DNA of 64,000 nt from Welwitschia mirabilis (lineage: Eukaryota; Gnetophyta; Gnetopsida; Welwitschiales), in contig JBOZIK010000001.1 in the NCBI GenBank assembly GCA_051453625.1, forward strand, positions 271,246,735-271,310,734, written 5' to 3'. Below are positions 12,226 through 25,440 of this stretch, piece by piece (within the stretch, counting starts at the first letter, position 1; every line of letters begins with the position of its first letter). The position numbers and the translations under genes were made by a program. The notes beneath the pieces are model-generated. The model searched no databases, was not told the DNA's origin, and was given only the letters and a program-made list of their open reading frames with translations.

Positions 12226-13300
12226 TATTGTGATGTATATTTGTGTAAGAATTATACTCAAAAAGATTTTATCATTTATAAAAATAGATTTCTCACATAA
12301 TACAATACACTAGTATGAGTGGGAATTAACCCAAATGTCGTATTCTCATTAAAGACTATTAGATGAGACTTGGATTACTTTTTACAAAGGAATACGTAAC
12401 CAGAACTTAAATAACAATGTAAAAAATAACGAATGCAATGCAAATGTAAAAATGCATCTAATTTACATGTAATGTAAAATGAACTAAACTACTTGATTTC
12501 AGCATTAACAAAGGTCGCCCTTGATGATCTATATCACCAATTATCACCAGATCAAGGGTAATATAAACCATAAGGGTCATCTAAGAAACCAATATGCAAA
12601 CATGAAAATAAAGTTTATATTAAGAAGTAATAACATCTAGGTTACAAAATAGCTAGGCCTCAATGGAGAGTGCATAAACCTCCACTAAGGGAATGTCTTT
12701 TTATAATACTCAAGATGGATCTCTTACCCTTCGATCTCCTATCATAAGAATTTTCGATGCAAAAAAGATAAAGAGGAGAGTTGAAGGGGGATTTATTTAT
12801 AATAAGACATAGCAAAAAATAATATACAAAAGGCCCTTTAAAAACACACTCTTTTACATAAAAGAAATGAATGAAATGTTCAAGAGTTAGCTATCAGAGT
12901 TGGTTATATATCAGTGTTATCCTAACTATCATTCAGATGAAATAGTAGATGATGGCTCATTACAAAAGGTGACTCAGAAGATGACTCAGCAGATGATTCA
13001 GTAATCCATATCAACAACAAAGGTTATCATCATCTTAACTATTATGAGGATGGCAGAGGGGACTATGGTCTTATTTGATTATTTTACAAAGAAAAACTAG
13101 CCTTTCTATTAATAATCTTCCTTCAAGAATTTATGTATCAGAATATGCCTTAAATGCATCAAATCTTGCTATGAATTAGACATTTCTGAGATCATCTATT
13201 AACTCTCCAAAATCCTCAAAATTGCACCTAAACCTGTGCAAATGTTTTATAAAATAGCTCATAAGACTCCATCAAATAACCACAAATTGGCAGTGAAACA
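12226..13300 (-). repeat. LTR-3: 5' LTR of E2
   Basis: Aligns along its length with LTR-2. The terminal TG at the primer-site side has changed to TA; the other end is intact (GTGAAACA). Palindrome copies lie at 12,915-12,954 and 13,024-13,068. A minus-strand TATA-like ATTATAAATAAATCCCCC matches the TATA site of LTR-5. Confidence 0.92.
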
Positions 13301-13305
13301 TCCTC
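13301..13305. repeat. Right target-site duplication of E2 (TCCTC)
   Basis: Exact copy of 5,170-5,174. E1 gag sequence resumes immediately after it. Confidence 0.9.
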
Positions 13306-14345
13306 CTTATCATATTTTTCATCATTTAAGTTTATTATCATTTGACTATAGTTTGATTTTAGTTAAAAGTTGGTTTATGTCAAGTTTGACTAATTTTAAT
13401 AAGATCTTCCAATAACATCCATGCATTTCCTAAATCTAAATTCATCAAGTTACAACAAAAAAAAAAAAAATCTACAAGTTGCTTAATTTCCCTATTCAAT
13501 TCACCATAAAAATAATCTATTAATTGTTTTTTAGGAAATTCATTAATAGAATTGAAATGTGTAGCTATAATAAATTATTCATATATTATAGTATAATCCT
13601 CATTAGATTATCATTAAAAGTTTATGACTTGTTTATTTATTTATTTTTTATTATTCTCTCACTCATAAATCTTTTGATAAAGACATATTATACTTGACTC
13701 AAAATTTTTAGACTTTTATAAGGTATAGTTTTGAGCCAAAGTTTTGCTCTATCTCTAAGTGTGGTGAAAAAGATAATCATGCATATTTTATTACTGATTC
13801 ATTTTTTCCCATTGCCTCAAGTAAGCAATAATTGTTTTATGTTGGAGAGATGCTGAAAAGGATCTTTATTTGGTTATCTTGAAAATGTTGAATAAGCATT
13901 TAAGTTTTTTATCTCTACATCATCACCAAGAGGTAACTCAATAGGGTTTTAGATTTCATGTTTTCTATAGGCTATTAAATCTTTAAGTTTAATATTTTCA
14001 TTAGATGTATTTGCATTAGATGTTCTTATCATGATTGAGGTATTGAATGATGCTAATTGATTTACTTTTGTATTGTATACAAAATATATTTAAAAAAATG
14101 ATTTACTTTTATATTATTACTTTTTTTAAAATAACTAGATTTTAAAATAATGAAAGCTGAAAATCTTTCTTATTTAATTCTTGGAATTCTTTACATACAT
14201 AGGATGTGCATATCTGAGTTAAGCATAAAGTTGACTAGAACTTCTCTAATATTTTCCTCAAACAGGCTTTTCTCCCTTAGATACTTCATCTTTTTACCTA
14301 AGTGTATCATGTCCTACATGCTCAATGATTTTTCTACTAATTTCA
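13306..14345 (-). pseudogene. E1 gag N-terminal half
   Basis: Minus-strand continuation of the E1 gag split by E2; it aligns with the E2 gag upstream of the knuckle (about 10,800-11,740). The gag N-terminus is also shared with E3 and E4. Many stops. Joined with 3,560-5,174 it gives the same gene order as E2, which confirms that E1 and E2 belong to one family and that E2 is the younger insertion. Confidence 0.7.
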
Positions 14346-14772
14346 TCTCTATTATCATCTAGATGATTATTTGAAAAATGACTACATAGAAAACAAAAAT
14401 GAAAAAACTCAAAAATAGAGAAAAATATAAACAAAACCAAAACAAAAACTAGTAGTCATTCATCTATGTCATTTTCATGATAGAGGAGATGATATTACTC
14501 TATGATAGGAAATTAAAAATAAAACTATGAAAAATATCATAAAAGCCCTAACCATAGGTAATTATCCACTTATGTTATTTGAATGATAAATAAAATGATG
14601 AGCTTAAAAAACATAAAATGAAAAACTAAAAATGTGAAAAGAAAAAATATGACATTTATAATAAAAATATAATGCTACTGCAAATAAATGCCTAAACTAA
14701 AATTGAAAGAATTTATTTAGGAAATGATCATTCTCAAAATCCAACAAATCTTTCTTAATAATGATGAAAAGA
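14346..14772 (-). other. E1 leader
   Basis: AT-rich leader between gag and LTR-4, with two palindrome copies (about 14,455-14,495 and 14,560-14,600). The primer-site position just left of 14,773 (AATAATGATGAAAAG) is too decayed to be read as a tRNA match on its own. Confidence 0.5.
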
Positions 14773-16005
14773 CATTATAGTACATATTTATACAAACATT
14801 ATGTTCTTTATCAAATATTATCAATTACAAAACATGCAAACAAACATAACATACTAATATAAATGAGAGTGGGTTCAAATGTTATAATCTATTGAAGGCA
14901 CTAGGTGAGAAGAAAGAGAATTGTTTTTCATAAAGTAAAGGTTCAAAATGAAAATCAACAATGCAATAAAGGTAAACACACTATGCAAATGAAAAAAGTA
15001 AACTACTCTAAATGTAATATATATTTGACTACTAAATCTCTGTTACCAAGATCAGCCTTATATAACTTAAATCAATCAAGGAAACTATCATTGACCAAAA
15101 TTAACCTAGGATATTAAGTGTGTGAAACAAAATATGAAAAATATGAAATGATTAATATAGGAAATGTAAAATGCAAGGCAAGTTACTAAACTAATTATTT
15201 TAATCTTGATAAAGGTTACTCTTAATGACTTATGTCACAAATAAAGCTTGTCATAGAATCATAAGCAACATAAGCCATAAGGAACATTTACATGAATAAA
15301 AGTAAAAGAATATTTACATTGAAAGTTAAACAAATGTCCTATTACAAAGTAGTAGCACCTTAATAAAGGAGACCTAGCTCAACACCAAGGAAGACTCCTC
15401 TCTATAACTAATGGATGAAACTTTTGTCCTTCAATATCCTATCATAAGAATTTCTAGTATAAAGAAGATGATCAAAGTCAAGAATGAAGTTGGTATTTAT
15501 TGACAATAATAAACTCAAACATAGATAACTTAATTGAGAGTTAAACCATAACAAATTTGTAAGAGGGTACATAACACATTGTAGAATTTTGATGAAGTTT
15601 GGTACATTAAATAAAATTAAATATCAGCTGGATTATCATCTAGACAATAGTGGAGACAATGCCATGTCAAGATAGTTCTATATTTAGCTTTATATCAGTC
15701 TAGTCAGCATCCTACTCAACATGCAAGTGGTTTTGTCCTAGTTTATCATCTGAACAATGAAGGGCATAGAAGATTTTTTAAAGCTCTTTATCAAGTTAAA
15801 TTGACCTCGAAGTTTATTAATTCTTCCTGAAAATGTAAATTATCAAAATTAGTCCAAAATACCTTTAAATGTATTGATGTTTATGCATTTTTTTTATTTT
15901 CTCCTTGGCTCTTAATAATCATTATTTTATACTTAAATGTATTTAAATGTCCTAAAAAACTACTCAAAATACCCCATTAAAAACATACAATTTGGCATTG
16001 TAACA
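14773..16005 (-). repeat. LTR-4: 5' LTR of E1
   Basis: An E-family LTR of about 1,233 bp. It ends ...TTTGGCATTGTAACA, with the same terminus as LTR-1, and its last ~390 bp align with LTR-1. Palindromes lie at 15,632-15,664 and 15,736-15,770. Its left end (CATTATAGTACATATTTATAC) aligns to TGTTGCAGTGTGTATTTGTGC of LTR-2, with decay. Confidence 0.85.
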
Positions 16006-17299
16006 TTATAGCTTAATAATTACTTATTTTAGTTGCTTAATGGTAATGAAATGTTAGGAAGTATTTAATCTCAACCTAGTGAGAGGTAATATTTACATTT
16101 AATATTTATAAAATATTAATCCATAATATATAGGAAATTTTTAACCTTCATCCTCTTAGGATTCCATGTTCCCTTGATAAATGATCAATTTAAAAAATCT
16201 TCTAAAGACTAGCTAGAAAATAAACATTGATATGAATAATATAGATGAAATAGGTAATGGTAAAATGTAATAATAGATATGAAAAGTATGATAAGGGGAA
16301 TATTAAATTTATAAAATACTCAAAAGCTACTCCAATGTAACTAGTAATTATAATGTTGTTAAGATGAATTTGATAATAATTGAAACTGAATGGAAATGTA
16401 ACCACATATTTTTCTATTTTCTTAATGTTAAAGAAGTTGACGCTTAAGATTCTAATTTTAAATTAGTTAGTATAAATTCCAAATTCATATATTAATTTAG
16501 AAAACAATAGAATAGCTAAGTCATTTCCTCCTCTCATATACCCTTTGGAACTTCTATTAGTAATATAAATTTACAAAATTTTTAGACTTTAGCTTTTAGT
16601 ACTAGATTGTGGAAGTGCAGTGTAAAAAAATATAGTATAAGATTTTGGAAATGATATAAAATAGAGTACTACATGAAAAGACAAATAGGTTTACAAGTAT
16701 GTAAAACATGTAAGTTGTTGTTAATGTTTTTGTCAAAGTACGTGATGATACAAATTATTTGATAAGTTTTTGTCTTACTACTAACTGTGATATTTCTTCT
16801 TAATGTATATATATGTTTAGACCCTCTTTGTTTTTGATATTTTTTATTATAGATATTTCATGATTTTTATTTTTATTTTATTTTAACTTGAATATAAATT
16901 CATATAGTAAGATTACATGGAGACTAGTATACTTTTAACATGGGATTCTTTCATGTGGTAATAGGTATGAGAAAATGAAAAATGATGTGGAATAATAATG
17001 AAGGAAAAATAAGAATAGAAAAAATTTATGAGATAACTAACTAATTCTATTATGATTTGAAAGCACTATAAAATTGAATAGCATAATTGTGGTCAACATG
17101 TATACCAACATTCTTCATAATACAAACATACCAAGAAGTTTATAAAGATGACATTACTTAGTACTAATCAATGCATATATAAACATGTTCTTATAAGATC
17201 ATTTAATTAGATCAGTAAAATTTTGGAATTTTTTAAATATGTGCATAAGAACTTTTTTAGGTATGAAGTAATTAGTATACGGATATCATCTAGTCCTAC
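16006..17299. other. AT-rich DNA, nothing recognised
   Basis: Starts at the outer flank of E1 (TTATA at 16,006-16,010 would be its target duplication). I find no convincing coding homology or repeat match. The 67-codon minus-strand open frame at 16,202-16,405 looks like chance in AT-rich sequence. Confidence 0.5.
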
Positions 17300-18860
17300 T
17301 AAATTAGTAGTGATTAAGTTGGAGTTGGATGGTTCTTCAAGATTAATAACAACATATTCTAGCTTATTATAATAATACATTTTTACACGTAATCATTTAT
17401 TATAGATTAACTATCATCAATTAGATTTTTAATTATGAAATTTCTATTGTAATTCATTTTTATTACCTCAAAAGGAACTTTCCATTTAGTAACTAGTTTT
17501 TCAAGAAATTAATTAATCTCATGTTATACCCAAAAAATTTTATTACAGGGTTTAATTTTTTCTTCTTATCTTCTTATCATGATGATACTTTAGTTACTTC
17601 ATAATATGTTATTAATTGCTACAATACCTCAACTTATCTAACTTTTCTAGTTGTAATATTTTTTAAATTATTATTTTAATTATTAAGATTTAATTTTTAA
17701 ATTAAATTTCAAGATCCATATTAAATTTATACTAGTAGTACACATTATTTTCCATAGATAAGTTAATACAAAGAATGTTCTAATAAATTTATTCATGCTC
17801 TTTAGTATGCTTACCATTCATGATTTAATTTGTTATATTATTTCTTATTGAAATAAATTATCTTGACTTCTATCCTCTTAATTTCTTGGTTAGAATTCTT
17901 AACTTGATCATTTATTTGTGGATGATATGTAATTGCAACCTTATGCATGATCCTTACTAACTTCATTAAATTGTTCATGGTTTGATTGATGATGTTATTT
18001 ATTAATTACTAATAAGGACTTGTAAATGGGTATAATGTTGTAAAATTTCTTTTTTGGAAACTCTAATCATAGTTTTTACATCTTTAGTATTTGGTGCTAT
18101 AGCCTCTACCTATTTTATGAGATACTCAACATGTATGAAAATTCATTAATAACTATTCATTAAGGAAAGGGTCTAAAAAGTTAATGATACAAACATTAAA
18201 GGATCAATCTAGGGTCATACATATAAGAATATTATATTTATTTGAAAGTCCTTTTAATCATCAGCAATAATCATACTTTATGATATAGTCATGAACATCT
18301 TTGAACATATTATCTAGTAAAACACACTTTGTAAAATCTTATGAGTAGACTTCTATCTCTTAAGACATCCTTCAAAATTACTATCATGGCTTATTTATAA
18401 GATCCTGATTTGTTTACACTAAAGAAAACATTACTATGTAATTTAATTTTTGAAAATTTAGTATAGTAAAGGAGTCTCTCAAATATAATTTTGAATTAGG
18501 TATAAAAGTAGTTTCTTATTCTTACTTCATCAATATCATAGAATCCTTAAAGAAGATAGGTAGTTGGTAATATCTACATACTAAGAATCCTGCTTGTAGG
18601 GATCAATGTATACTATGAAAAATTTTTTATTAGGAAACCTATCATTAAAAGTATAATTCTTATAGGACTTCTTAGGTATCTTTAAGTGGAAAACACAATC
18701 TACAATTAAATTCTTTCTTCCTCTTTACTAAGTCATTGATAAGATGTACCATGACTATACTTAGAGGGAAAAGAAAAACCCTAGTTAGATGTGCTCACAT
18801 ATAAAAGTAAGCTCCAACATTTATAAAATAAAAAAATAAAATGAATTTTTCATGTCTTAG
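17300..18860 (-). pseudogene. Ty3/gypsy (Athila/Tat type) RNase H end and integrase
   Basis: Minus-strand pol remains. Going downstream: an RNase H tail (LSKEEERI near 18,750), a linker with YVDITNYLSSL (~18,550-18,590; family form WYADIVNYLVS), the integrase zinc region with KILQSVFY*IICSKMF (~18,300-18,350; family form KILQSGFYWPTLFKD), the catalytic core with HVEYLIK*VEAIAP (18,098-18,130; family form YVSKWVEAIA) and TYHPQINDQVK (~17,905-17,940; family form PYHPQTSGQVE). A C-terminal DKKIRRK follows near 17,560. Integrase would insert the cDNA into the genome. Many W-to-stop changes. The RT that should lie to the right is not found. It is not part of the E family as far as the copies here show. 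Confidence 0.8.
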
Positions 18861-20680
18861 TGGGTTTTTTTAAATTTAATTTCTTAGTGAATTTTTGCAC
18901 TTAGGATCAAACATTAGGATAAAGTTCTATTATGTTGTTATTATGAACTAATAATTTTTATACCTATTAGATAATTCACATGGTCTAGTGGTTTGGTTTT
19001 TCTCTATTCATGTAACTGCTATGTTATTATTCATTGATGTTATGATACTAGCATGCAAGTTTCTTTTTCTTGAGATATGTCTATTATAACTTTTTGAAAA
19101 TTTTCCACCTTTTTAAACCTTATAGAAATTTATAAAATGAGTGGAAGAAATGAACATCTCCTTTCTAGTATTAGGAGGTATATTGTAAATTATTAAATTT
19201 TTCAATATTCCCATCTTATAGTTTAAAATCTTCTTTGATTTTAAAAGGTTTAAATCCCTCTTGACATTCATAATTATTTCCTACATAGCACTAACAAATA
19301 TGAATATTGTTCAAACTACCTAATGTATGATTTTACTCTTGTAGCATGGAGGTCCTTCATCATGAAAATTGCTACCTATGGTTTTGATCCTATATAGCAT
19401 TAGAAAACCACATTTTAACTAGATAACTCAAAAATAAGACCTTCCCCTTAGCTATAAAACTATTATGATAAGTGCCATTATTACATTTCTCTATGAAAAT
19501 TCATTTATATTTAGTCATTTCCTACTTTGTAAAGCTTTTTCTTCATCTATTTTTAAATTATATTTCTCTTCTACTTTTCATGTGTATTCCATTTGATATG
19601 TCATATTATGTGGTTCTCTTGATTAATATTACTTTAATACTCTAATGCTAAGGCTTCACTTAAATAATCAATGTCAGCATCATCTTCTTATCATAGAGTA
19701 GCAACATCTCTTAGTTTTATTTTTATAGTACCATTAATTTTGAGGTTTTAGCAAATAGTTTAATCTTAGTCAATGATAAATAAATTATTCAAATGAAAAC
19801 ACATGCATCAAAAGTTATATCATAGGAGTAGGATGATCTATTTTTTTCCTCTGTTTTCTTTTCTTCCCTTTATTTTTTGGATCTTATTCCATTCTTTCTA
19901 GTGAAAGAACTATCTATTTCATCATTAAGGATTCTAAAGCACATGTGATTTCATGCTAAGTATTTTAGTGATGTGATTTTATCTTGTACACATGTATAGC
20001 TTTTAACTTTTTGGAAAAAAATTCCTTTAGCATATGAACATGTGATTGGTGCTAAGAATTTTTAGCTCATTGATATGTACATATAGTGTTTTATTCATAC
20101 TTGTGCATTTCTTGCAAATTTTAAATTTTTTAAAGGAAATTTTAAGAAATTTTAAGAAATTCTAAGTCCAAATTTTTTTCTCTCTAATTCAAGACAAGTT
20201 GGAATATTAAGTAAAATACACTTTATTTGATGTTTTTTTAACATAGATCATTTTCACTTATAATTTGAATAGATCAAGTTAAGTTTTGGGTGTTGAGTAG
20301 GATCCACTTAACTTGTTTAAATCAAACCTACTCATTTTTATTTTTTTGGTATTTATTTTTTCATAATTTATGTTACTTTTAAATTTTCAATTTTGTCTAA
20401 CCTTTAAGATTAGAAATTACCCACTCATTAAATATATTATATTTTTACTAGTAATAAGTCTAAGTTGGTAGTGAGCATGATGAGCCTCACGTACGTATCG
20501 ATTCATGTCAAGAAATGGCATCCCATAAGCTTATCTTATAGTTATTAATTATTATAACTACATATTTTAGGATATATTAAGAGGTATGTCTCTCTTAAGA
20601 AGAAATTTCTTAGGCATTCCAACTTCCAAATTCTCATGCATGTCTTGGTAAGCAAGGTGTATTAGCTAAAGACTAAAGGA
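18861..20680. other. Unresolved degenerate sequence
   Basis: RT of the minus-strand Athila-like element should lie here but I could not recognise it. AT-rich, with scattered short open pieces on both strands. No repeat match to other parts of the window was noticed. Confidence 0.4.
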
Positions 20681-20689
20681 ATAATGATA

Positions 20690-21850
20690 GGATCTACATG
20701 GATTTCATCATCAACTTGATTGGGATGCATAAGTATAATAATTTAAAATTTACTAAGATATAAGTAGGTTATAAACATTGCATCTACTCATCCTTAAGAG
20801 GGGCATATAGCTAAGATTACTAAAATTTTCCATCAGGTTGGATGCCCAACTAAGATGATTTACAAGGTTTCTCTTCTAATTTTTATTAGAGACAAGGGAT
20901 TTAACCTTAGAGGGAATATGATTGATACTAAGATCTAAAATTAATAATTTATTTCACTTAATTATCTAATTATTTATAATGATTATATTAAAATTTACTA
21001 CATTTACCTAAGAATTTTTAAATAAAATTAGTTTAACTTTTAATATGTGTGATTATTGTTTATGTTTTTATGGGATTAGATTTATTACTTTTTCATGATA
21101 TTGTAAATTAGATAGATCAGTTAAATTATGAATGTAATCAAGATTTGTTTTAAATAAGTATATCTCACTATTATAATTCTTTTTATTTTTTTAACATCTT
21201 TTTCATGTTATTGTAATTTAGATAGATTATTTAAGTTGTAAATATGAGGAAGATTTATTTCAAATTAACTATACCATTTTGATTTTTTCCTATTATCTCT
21301 TTTTCATTTTAATATTACAATTTTTCTTTATGTGGAGGATAGATCCATTATTTAGTTATGAATGTAAGTAAGATCACTATTAAAAATCAAACATATCTTA
21401 CAACTCATCATATCTTATTCCTAGTCTATTAGCGTTGCTAATATTGAATGACAAGTTTTAGATTTTATTAGAATCTCTACACTAGTATTAAAAATTGGAA
21501 TCATGTCCAATGTATAAGTCACTCTTTAGGATAATAAAACTAGGCAAAATTAGCATGAATATTTTATATGCATATATATGGTTTTGATATCAATTTCTTT
21601 GCAAAACCACATGTTCCTCTTTAACATCTAGAGGAAGAAACTACTTGAAAATATATTGATAGTAAGTTAATAGGAATCATGAGAAAATATATGACTTCAT
21701 AGCATAAGAAGTCAGTAGATTATAATAAGTCTAACTACACCAACTTCATCAAACTGCAAAATACATTCTACTTAAAGAATGAATTTGAGTCTATCAATCT
21801 CATAACAAGTATGAAAAATTTTTATTTAAGAAATAAAATATGTAAGAACT
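20690..21850 (+). pseudogene. Possible chromovirus-type Ty3/gypsy integrase
   Basis: The plus strand reads DRIYMDFIINL at about 20,690-20,725, resembling the start of the integrase core (W.x.SMDFI.GLP), then HIAKITKIFHQVGCP near 20,810-20,855 (family form: ...A..F...IV..HG.P). Further on, SxHKKSVDYNKS lies near 21,700 (family form AQDRQKSYADKRR) with FYLKNE after it (family VFLKVS). A ~300-bp tandem repeat block (21,088-21,380) interrupts the core. Resemblance is by pattern only and the frames are broken, so this is tentative; a different gypsy lineage is possible. Confidence 0.4.
21088..21380. repeat. Tandem repeat, ~100-110 bp unit, nearly 3 copies
   Basis: Units begin CTTTTTCATGATATTGTAA (21,088), CTTTTTCATGTTATTGTAA (21,198) and CTCTTTTTCATTTTAATAT (21,298), and each contains a TAGATAGATYA/ATAGATCCATTA stretch followed by GTAAATATGAGGA-like sequence. 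Diverged copies; no coding sense seen. Confidence 0.6.
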
Positions 21851-21864
21851 AATTATACAAATGA

Positions 21865-21874
21865 NNNNNNNNNN
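21865..21874. other. Short assembly gap (10 N)
   Basis: Ten N between AT-rich non-repeated flanks. Confidence 0.95.
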
Positions 21875-23470
21875 GTTTCTAGGAAAAACTAGATTTGCAT
21901 ACATTACATCAAATTAGTTAGCTGTTGTTTAAAAAATTCATCCTTATGTAGCTACATTATGTCACTACATGATAGTAGGCAACTATTACAAATGACTTTT
22001 GATAAGCTTAGTAAGTGTATTATTATTACTCAATTATTATTTAAATTTTTTAATACCTAATCCTTTAAAGCTATATTTAAAGTATTACATTGTCATAGTA
22101 GATTACATCCAAATAACATTCTTTAAGCAAATGAATTTATAATGCTAAACATCATTAAAAGGATAAATCTCCATAGAAACAAAAATTATCTTCACCTATT
22201 CAATACCATCAGTCTTAGTGGAAGAAAAAACTACATTAAAGTAGTGCTACTCTGAAGAAGAATAGATATCACTATTTATGTTACAGAAGACAAGGTCATA
22301 AACTAACTATTATTTAATACCTTTATATAAAATTAAATCTTAATAAATTAAGTAAAATACCATGTTTTAAAGTTATTAATTTACATGTATAAATGAAAAC
22401 ATACCTTATGATGAATGTTGAATTCTAGTAGTAGTGCAACTGAACATATGATGTATAGGTATGACTATTTTGATGACTATCTATAGGTGATTTTTCCTAT
22501 ATGGATTGGGTATTACTTTATGAGATTAAAATGTATTGCTTTTTATATTTTTTAGATTTTCAAAGCCAATTTAAAAAGGAAAAAAATAAAAATTTATAAT
22601 AAGATTATAATAATGAGGATGGATGCACATTAATAGAGTTTATGAACTTCCTTGGTTCAAAAGGCATTTGTAATTTTAAAATCTGCCTAAAAGTTCCTCC
22701 ACAAAATGGAATCATTAAAAGATTTAATTAAAATATCATAGATAGAACACATTCAATGAAGTATTCCAATTCATGTTTTTGAAATTCATGAATAAATAAA
22801 AAGTAATTTTCTTAATGGAACCAAGGCTTTGGATTAGATAGCAGGAGCAACCTTCAATTTGTCATAAGTCCAAACAATTGATTGTATGGATCCTCAAAAA
22901 GAAGGAGCCATAAATAACTAGCTTTCCTGGACTATCCAAATTCTAGTTCTCTAGATTGTTCTTCTAAAAATGGTATATCTCCTATTAAAAAAATGGAATA
23001 GATATAAGTTTTCTCTAACTCATCTCCGTATGTATTGGATATAAGGGCTATATCCATATTCATAGCAAACATCATGATAATCCTAGTTTACATGCTTGCA
23101 TATTTATATTTATGGAATATCTAATTTGTTATAAAGTATATTTCATGAACATTCTCAATAATTACAAAATCATCATCTCTCATAATGTCATTTTTATAAA
23201 ACTTCATAAAATAATTTTCATCTTGATCTTTTTAATCCATGTTCCTTTCATCCTTTGCAAATATTGAATGCTCAATTTCCTATAACTATGGAGGGGGATA
23301 TGTCCACTAATTTTAATTTGTCAGTTCCTTTCATCCAAGATGGTTTATTCACAATACAACTTGGAGGAATTAAGTAATTTTCTATGCTTAGCACATATGA
23401 ACATGGTTTTAATAGTAACTCATTAAATTATTCTAGCCAAAAATTTTATCAATTCTAAATATGAAGATGA
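21875..23470. other. Unresolved sequence upstream of copia fragment
   Basis: The position suits the LTR, gag and integrase of the copia element whose RT follows at 23,480, but I could not recognise those domains. A short phrase around 21,955-21,985 (TGTCACTACATGATAGT) partly recurs at about 25,295-25,315 (TGTCACTACATGATGTG), which may mark related LTR segments. Confidence 0.35.
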
Positions 23471-23479
23471 TATACTTGG

Positions 23480-25040
23480 TTATATTCTGCTTTATAGGAT
23501 GTTTATGGTGATAAAAAGAAAAAAATCTAGAGCTAGGCAAGTCTCTCATGCATCTATTAATGATGATGATAAGCTTCACCTAACTTTTGATGGTGACCCA
23601 ATCTTTTTTAAAGATTTCATTCTATATAATCATTACATACAAGTTATGAAAGAAGAATAGACTTCCTTTGTAAAAAATGATACATGAAATTTTATTAATC
23701 TTTTATTAGATTACACTATACTACTTAAGAAATGGATTTTTCATAACAAATATAAATTAGATAATACACTTTAATTATACAGATCTTGACTTATTACTAT
23801 AAACTATATTAAATAAAAGGATTAGAGTACAATAAAGTCTTAGCATAAATAATAAAATGGACTACCATCAGAACTATGATTACTTAGTAGCTTAAAAGGA
23901 TGAAAAATGCATCAGTTAGATATAAAAACTTCCTTTCTTAATGGAGATCTAGAATAAAAAATATATCTAAGTACAATATAGGGGTTTTAACATGAAAGAT
24001 AAGGGGAGAAAGTTATGTAGAGTAATTATGTAATTGTATGAGCTAACACATGATCCAAGAGCAGTTATAAAAAATTCATTAGTCACTTTAATACCATTGG
24101 ATTTAGACTATTTGATTACTAGGATGTAGATGCTATATTGTTCATCAAATCTAATGGAGATAGATCTACCTATATAGTGTTTATGTAGATGAGATGTTAA
24201 TAATTACTACTAATGAAGTTAATGTAAATCATATATGCATTCAAAATTTTGATTTAGACTTGACTAGATTTTACCTTGGTGTAGAAATTAAGTAGAAAAA
24301 GAAGGAAATATTATAATTCAAAGGAAATTAATTATAGATTTAATTCAAAAATTTAGATTTAAAAAATGCTAAATATGATATTGTAACTTTATAATAGAAT
24401 GTAAAAATTGGTATTAATAAACAATTGGAATTAATAAATGAAAATAAATATAGAAGAATAGTTGGTAGTTTCATTCATGTTGTCAATACTAGACTTGATA
24501 TTTCATATGTGGTTGATGTCATATCAGATATCTTTATGCAACAAAGGTAAATCATTTAAATGCTAGTATAAGAGTACTAAAATACTTGAAAAGAGAAGAG
24601 ACTTAAATCTTTTATATAATAAAAAATTTAAAATTATCTTAAAGAGATATTTAACTTAGAATTTTCTAAATACTTAAGAACTTCTATGTCAACATTAGGA
24701 TATGTTACATTTTTAAGAGCACCATCTTTATCTTGTGATCTAAGCATCAAAGAGTGATAATATGATATTCTATAGAAGTAAAGTATATAATTTCCTTCAA
24801 AGCATATAAATAAATTAAATGATTAAAAAACCTTTTGAAAGTAGTAAACTTAAATGAAATAAAGATAGCTAAGCTTCTAATAGATACTTGCTATTCTAAT
24901 TAAAAAACATCTAATGCATCATGAAAGCATTAAAAACTTTAACATAAGGGGTATAAAAAATTAGGAAACTTATACATTAAGTAATAATTATACTAGTATA
25001 TTTCTTAACCTAGAATAAATAACTAAGATTTTGAAAAAAC
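23480..25040 (+). pseudogene. Ty1/copia reverse transcriptase and RNase H (C1)
   Basis: Plus-strand copia pol. RT starts with FKDFILYNHYIQVMKEE (23,610-23,660; family form F.EA......W..AM..E). It has HQLDIKTSFLNGDLE at 23,909-23,953 (family HQMDVKTAFLNGDL.E), then CRVIM*LYELTHDPRAV (family C.L.KSLYGLKQAPRAW) and YVDEM at 24,182-24,196 (catalytic YVDDM with the second Asp changed to Glu). KYRRIVGSF follows at ~24,450-24,475, then an RNase H part with TLGYVTFLRAP near 24,690 and a tail near 24,900-24,950. Frameshifts and stops throughout. Confidence 0.82.
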
Positions 25041-25440
25041 AACTTGATTAAAAAAAATTATAATACTTTTGATCCAACATAGGATTGACTATAAGTTGAT
25101 GAAAATTATTTTCTAATTAATATTTAGATTCATTTAACTATTCAAGTAACTAAGAAAATCCTTTCTTAATTCTAGTACAATATTAACTAATATGATGAAA
25201 TGTGTAGTAATTTTTTTCCCTCTAGTACTATGGGATGTGTAGTACATTTATTAACTAAAATTATGGGATGTATTACATAAGAATGTTGTCACTACATGAT
25301 GTGTAGAAAACTCAAATTACTTCTTTGTAAAATGGTTCCCTCATATGGTAACTTCTTTAATGAGCTTTTATTATAGTCTACATTCCTAAGTTTTTCTGCT
25401 AGGAAATTTTATTTCCTTGGAAGAGAGCATATTTTCACAT
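25041..25440. other. Possible 3' end of copia C1, unresolved
   Basis: Follows the RNase H end. It contains repeated ATGGGATGTGTAGTA / ATGGGATGTATTACA phrases at about 25,225-25,280, but I could not define an LTR. Confidence 0.3.

Larger units (their letters stand above)
5175..13300 (-). mobile_element. E2: complete E-family LTR element nested in E1
   Basis: This element is bounded by two direct LTRs (5,175-6,250 and 12,226-13,300, 1,076 and 1,075 bp) and a perfect 5-bp target duplication. On the minus strand the order is 5' LTR, primer site, leader, gag with CCHC knuckle, aspartic protease, unknown 3' region, 3' LTR. No RT, RNase H or integrase is visible, so it is non-autonomous. It interrupts the gag of E1. 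Over the first ~107 aligned bases the LTRs differ at about 12 positions by eye, so it is old. A foreign solo LTR (8,702-9,225) lies inside. Confidence 0.92.
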
